Below, piece by piece: positions 22,343-23,199 of a DNA stretch of 23,199 bases. Position numbers and translations under genes: made by a program. Below the pieces are notes generated by a model. The model saw only the letters and a program-made list of their open reading frames with translations. It did no database searches and was not told the DNA's origin. This DNA is from SMTZ1-83 sp048883405 (GTDB lineage: Archaea > Asgardarchaeota > Thorarchaeia > Thorarchaeales > Thorarchaeaceae): the NCBI GenBank assembly GCA_048883405.1, contig JBHLQS010000026.1:1-23199 (forward strand). Direction: 5' to 3'. Position 1 is the stretch's first letter, and each line of letters begins with the position of its first letter.

Positions 22343-23086
22343 GTGATGAAGATGAATGACACCGGTCCCTTTGTATGGGAGAATGATGAGGTGGAAGTCA
22401 GAGTTCCGTTCAGTGCTGCTGGCGTAAGCACCACCATTGTCCTCACTTCGAAATTCACTAGCAAAATGATGCTTTTGGATGTAGGTGATGGTGCTCTGCG
22501 AGACCTATTGGAGCTAGGTGGCATCCAGTTTGTACACGACCTGGACTTGGTGGCTATAACGCATGGTCACTTTGATCACATGGGAGGGGTTCACTCCCTT
22601 CTTGGATTCCTTAGAATGTTGACGAGAACTGAGAAATTGCATATTCTTCTCCCTGCGGATTGCATAGAGGCGATTGGAATCATCCGAGGCTTCAGAAATG
22701 TCTACAGCGCTTCACTACCATTCGAATTCTGGTATCATGAGCTAACCCACGGGACAGGATTTGATACCGACTTCTTCAAGGTCAGTGCAATTGAAGTTGA
22801 GCATTTCGGAATGGAGAACACAACTGATGAAGACAAGCTCATGCCCGCCCTAGGTTATCGAGTGCGTGTGGGTGATACGACTATTGCATATACCGGCGAC
22901 ACGCGAATGTGCATAGGTGCTGAAGATATAGTCCGTGAAGCCGACTTGGCAATAATAGAGGCAACAAGAAGAAATACTCCAGACTCCGAGAAACGAGTGC
23001 ATCTATCGGAGGATGAAGCCAATGAATTGGGCAAATTGGCAAGGGATCATATTCTCATTCATCGAATCCCCGATATTGCGCAATAA
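22343..23086 (+). CDS. MBL-fold metallo-hydrolase, RNase Z-like
   Basis: This 247-residue protein has all metal ligands of the metallo-beta-lactamase fold: His74, His76, Asp78 and His79 (THGHFDHMGG), His154 (EVEHFGM), Asp186 (YTGDTR) and His240 (ILIHRIPD), plus His220 in the HLSEDEANELG block typical of RNase Z/ElaC-type proteins. The arrangement fits a phosphodiesterase/RNase Z-like hydrolase rather than a glyoxalase II; the exact substrate is not determined. It lacks an obvious tRNase Z exosite arm, so a non-tRNA hydrolase is more likely. Starts at 22343 (GTG), 22346 and 22352 (ATG) are all in frame, with no clear ribosome binding site. Confidence 0.87.
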   Translation: MMKMNDTGPFVWENDEVEVRVPFSAAGVSTTIVLTSKFTSKMMLLDVGDGALRDLLELGGIQFVHDLDLVAITHGHFDHMGGVHSLLGFLRMLTRTEKLHILLPADCIEAIGIIRGFRNVYSASLPFEFWYHELTHGTGFDTDFFKVSAIEVEHFGMENTTDEDKLMPALGYRVRVGDTTIAYTGDTRMCIGAEDIVREADLAIIEATRRNTPDSEKRVHLSEDEANELGKLARDHILIHRIPDIAQ

Positions 23087-23089
23087 TAG

Positions 23090-23199
23090 CTAGACGAATC
23101 CAAGAATTACTGCGAACACTACCATTCCAAGAATTGCCGAGATTGGTACGGTAATAATCCACGATATCAGAATGTCCTTTACTTGTTTCATCTGAACAG
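23090..23199 (-). CDS. C-terminal fragment of probable PiT-type phosphate transporter (partial)
   Basis: The last 35 codons of a minus-strand gene run off the right end and stop at TAG (23090-23092), three bases from the MBL gene stop. The visible residues (VKDILISWIITVPISAILGM, then about 12 more hydrophobic residues) form a membrane helix led by a W-(I/L)-T-x-P pattern seen at the C terminus of PiT-family inorganic phosphate permeases. The match is short, so the call is tentative. Confidence 0.45.
   Translation of the reverse strand, partial: VQMKQVKDILISWIITVPISAILGMVVFAVILGFV

Overview
The window looks archaeal, most likely from an Asgard-type metagenome-assembled genome (Thorarchaeota-like is my best guess). 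Visible support: several genes have TATA-like boxes about 30-40 bases before the start codon, spaced as in archaea. There are many GTG/TTG starts, a 24-residue-period leucine-rich-repeat protein of a kind I associate with Asgard genomes, small membrane-anchored winged-helix regulators, and secreted proteins with one C-terminal membrane anchor. There is no rRNA, tRNA, transposase or CRISPR array. Lineage is inference only.

Layout. 1-1490: a small beta-sandwich-like hypothetical protein and a xylose-isomerase-like TIM-barrel protein, both on the + strand. 1595-6065 (- strand): a compact seven-gene operon that starts with a Cys-motif HTH regulator, runs through five consecutive paralogous membrane proteins carrying a bacterial-type PH (bPH2, YdbS/YdbT-like) domain, and ends with an unannotated 29-residue hydrophobic microprotein. 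This array is the most unusual element here. 6195-11355 (+): a divergently transcribed cluster of ABC ATPase, 12-TM-class ABC-2-like permease, second paralogous ATPase, a membrane-anchored C39/papain-like cysteine peptidase, and a small winged-helix protein whose start overlaps the peptidase stop.

11428-16148: two paralogous secreted, C-terminally anchored proteins with an EF-hand-like loop (one on each strand) bracket an SDR oxidoreductase, a SAM methyltransferase and a membrane-anchored winged-helix regulator. Both paralogs are followed by GC-rich hairpin plus U-tract terminators, which is uncommon in archaea. 16203-19454: LRR protein, DUF1028 Ntn-like hydrolase with a C-terminal extra domain, and a ferredoxin/acyl-CoA dehydrogenase pair. 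19557-23199: zinc-ribbon protein, nitroreductase, small membrane protein interrupted by an assembly gap, a membrane protein with an internal zinc ribbon, an MBL-fold hydrolase, and the C-terminal end of a probable PiT-type phosphate transporter running off the right edge.

The 100-N run at 20676-20775 is flanked by an exact 77-base duplication. This is almost certainly a scaffolding artefact in which two contigs that really overlap were joined with a false gap, so the small membrane protein there is really about 135 residues.
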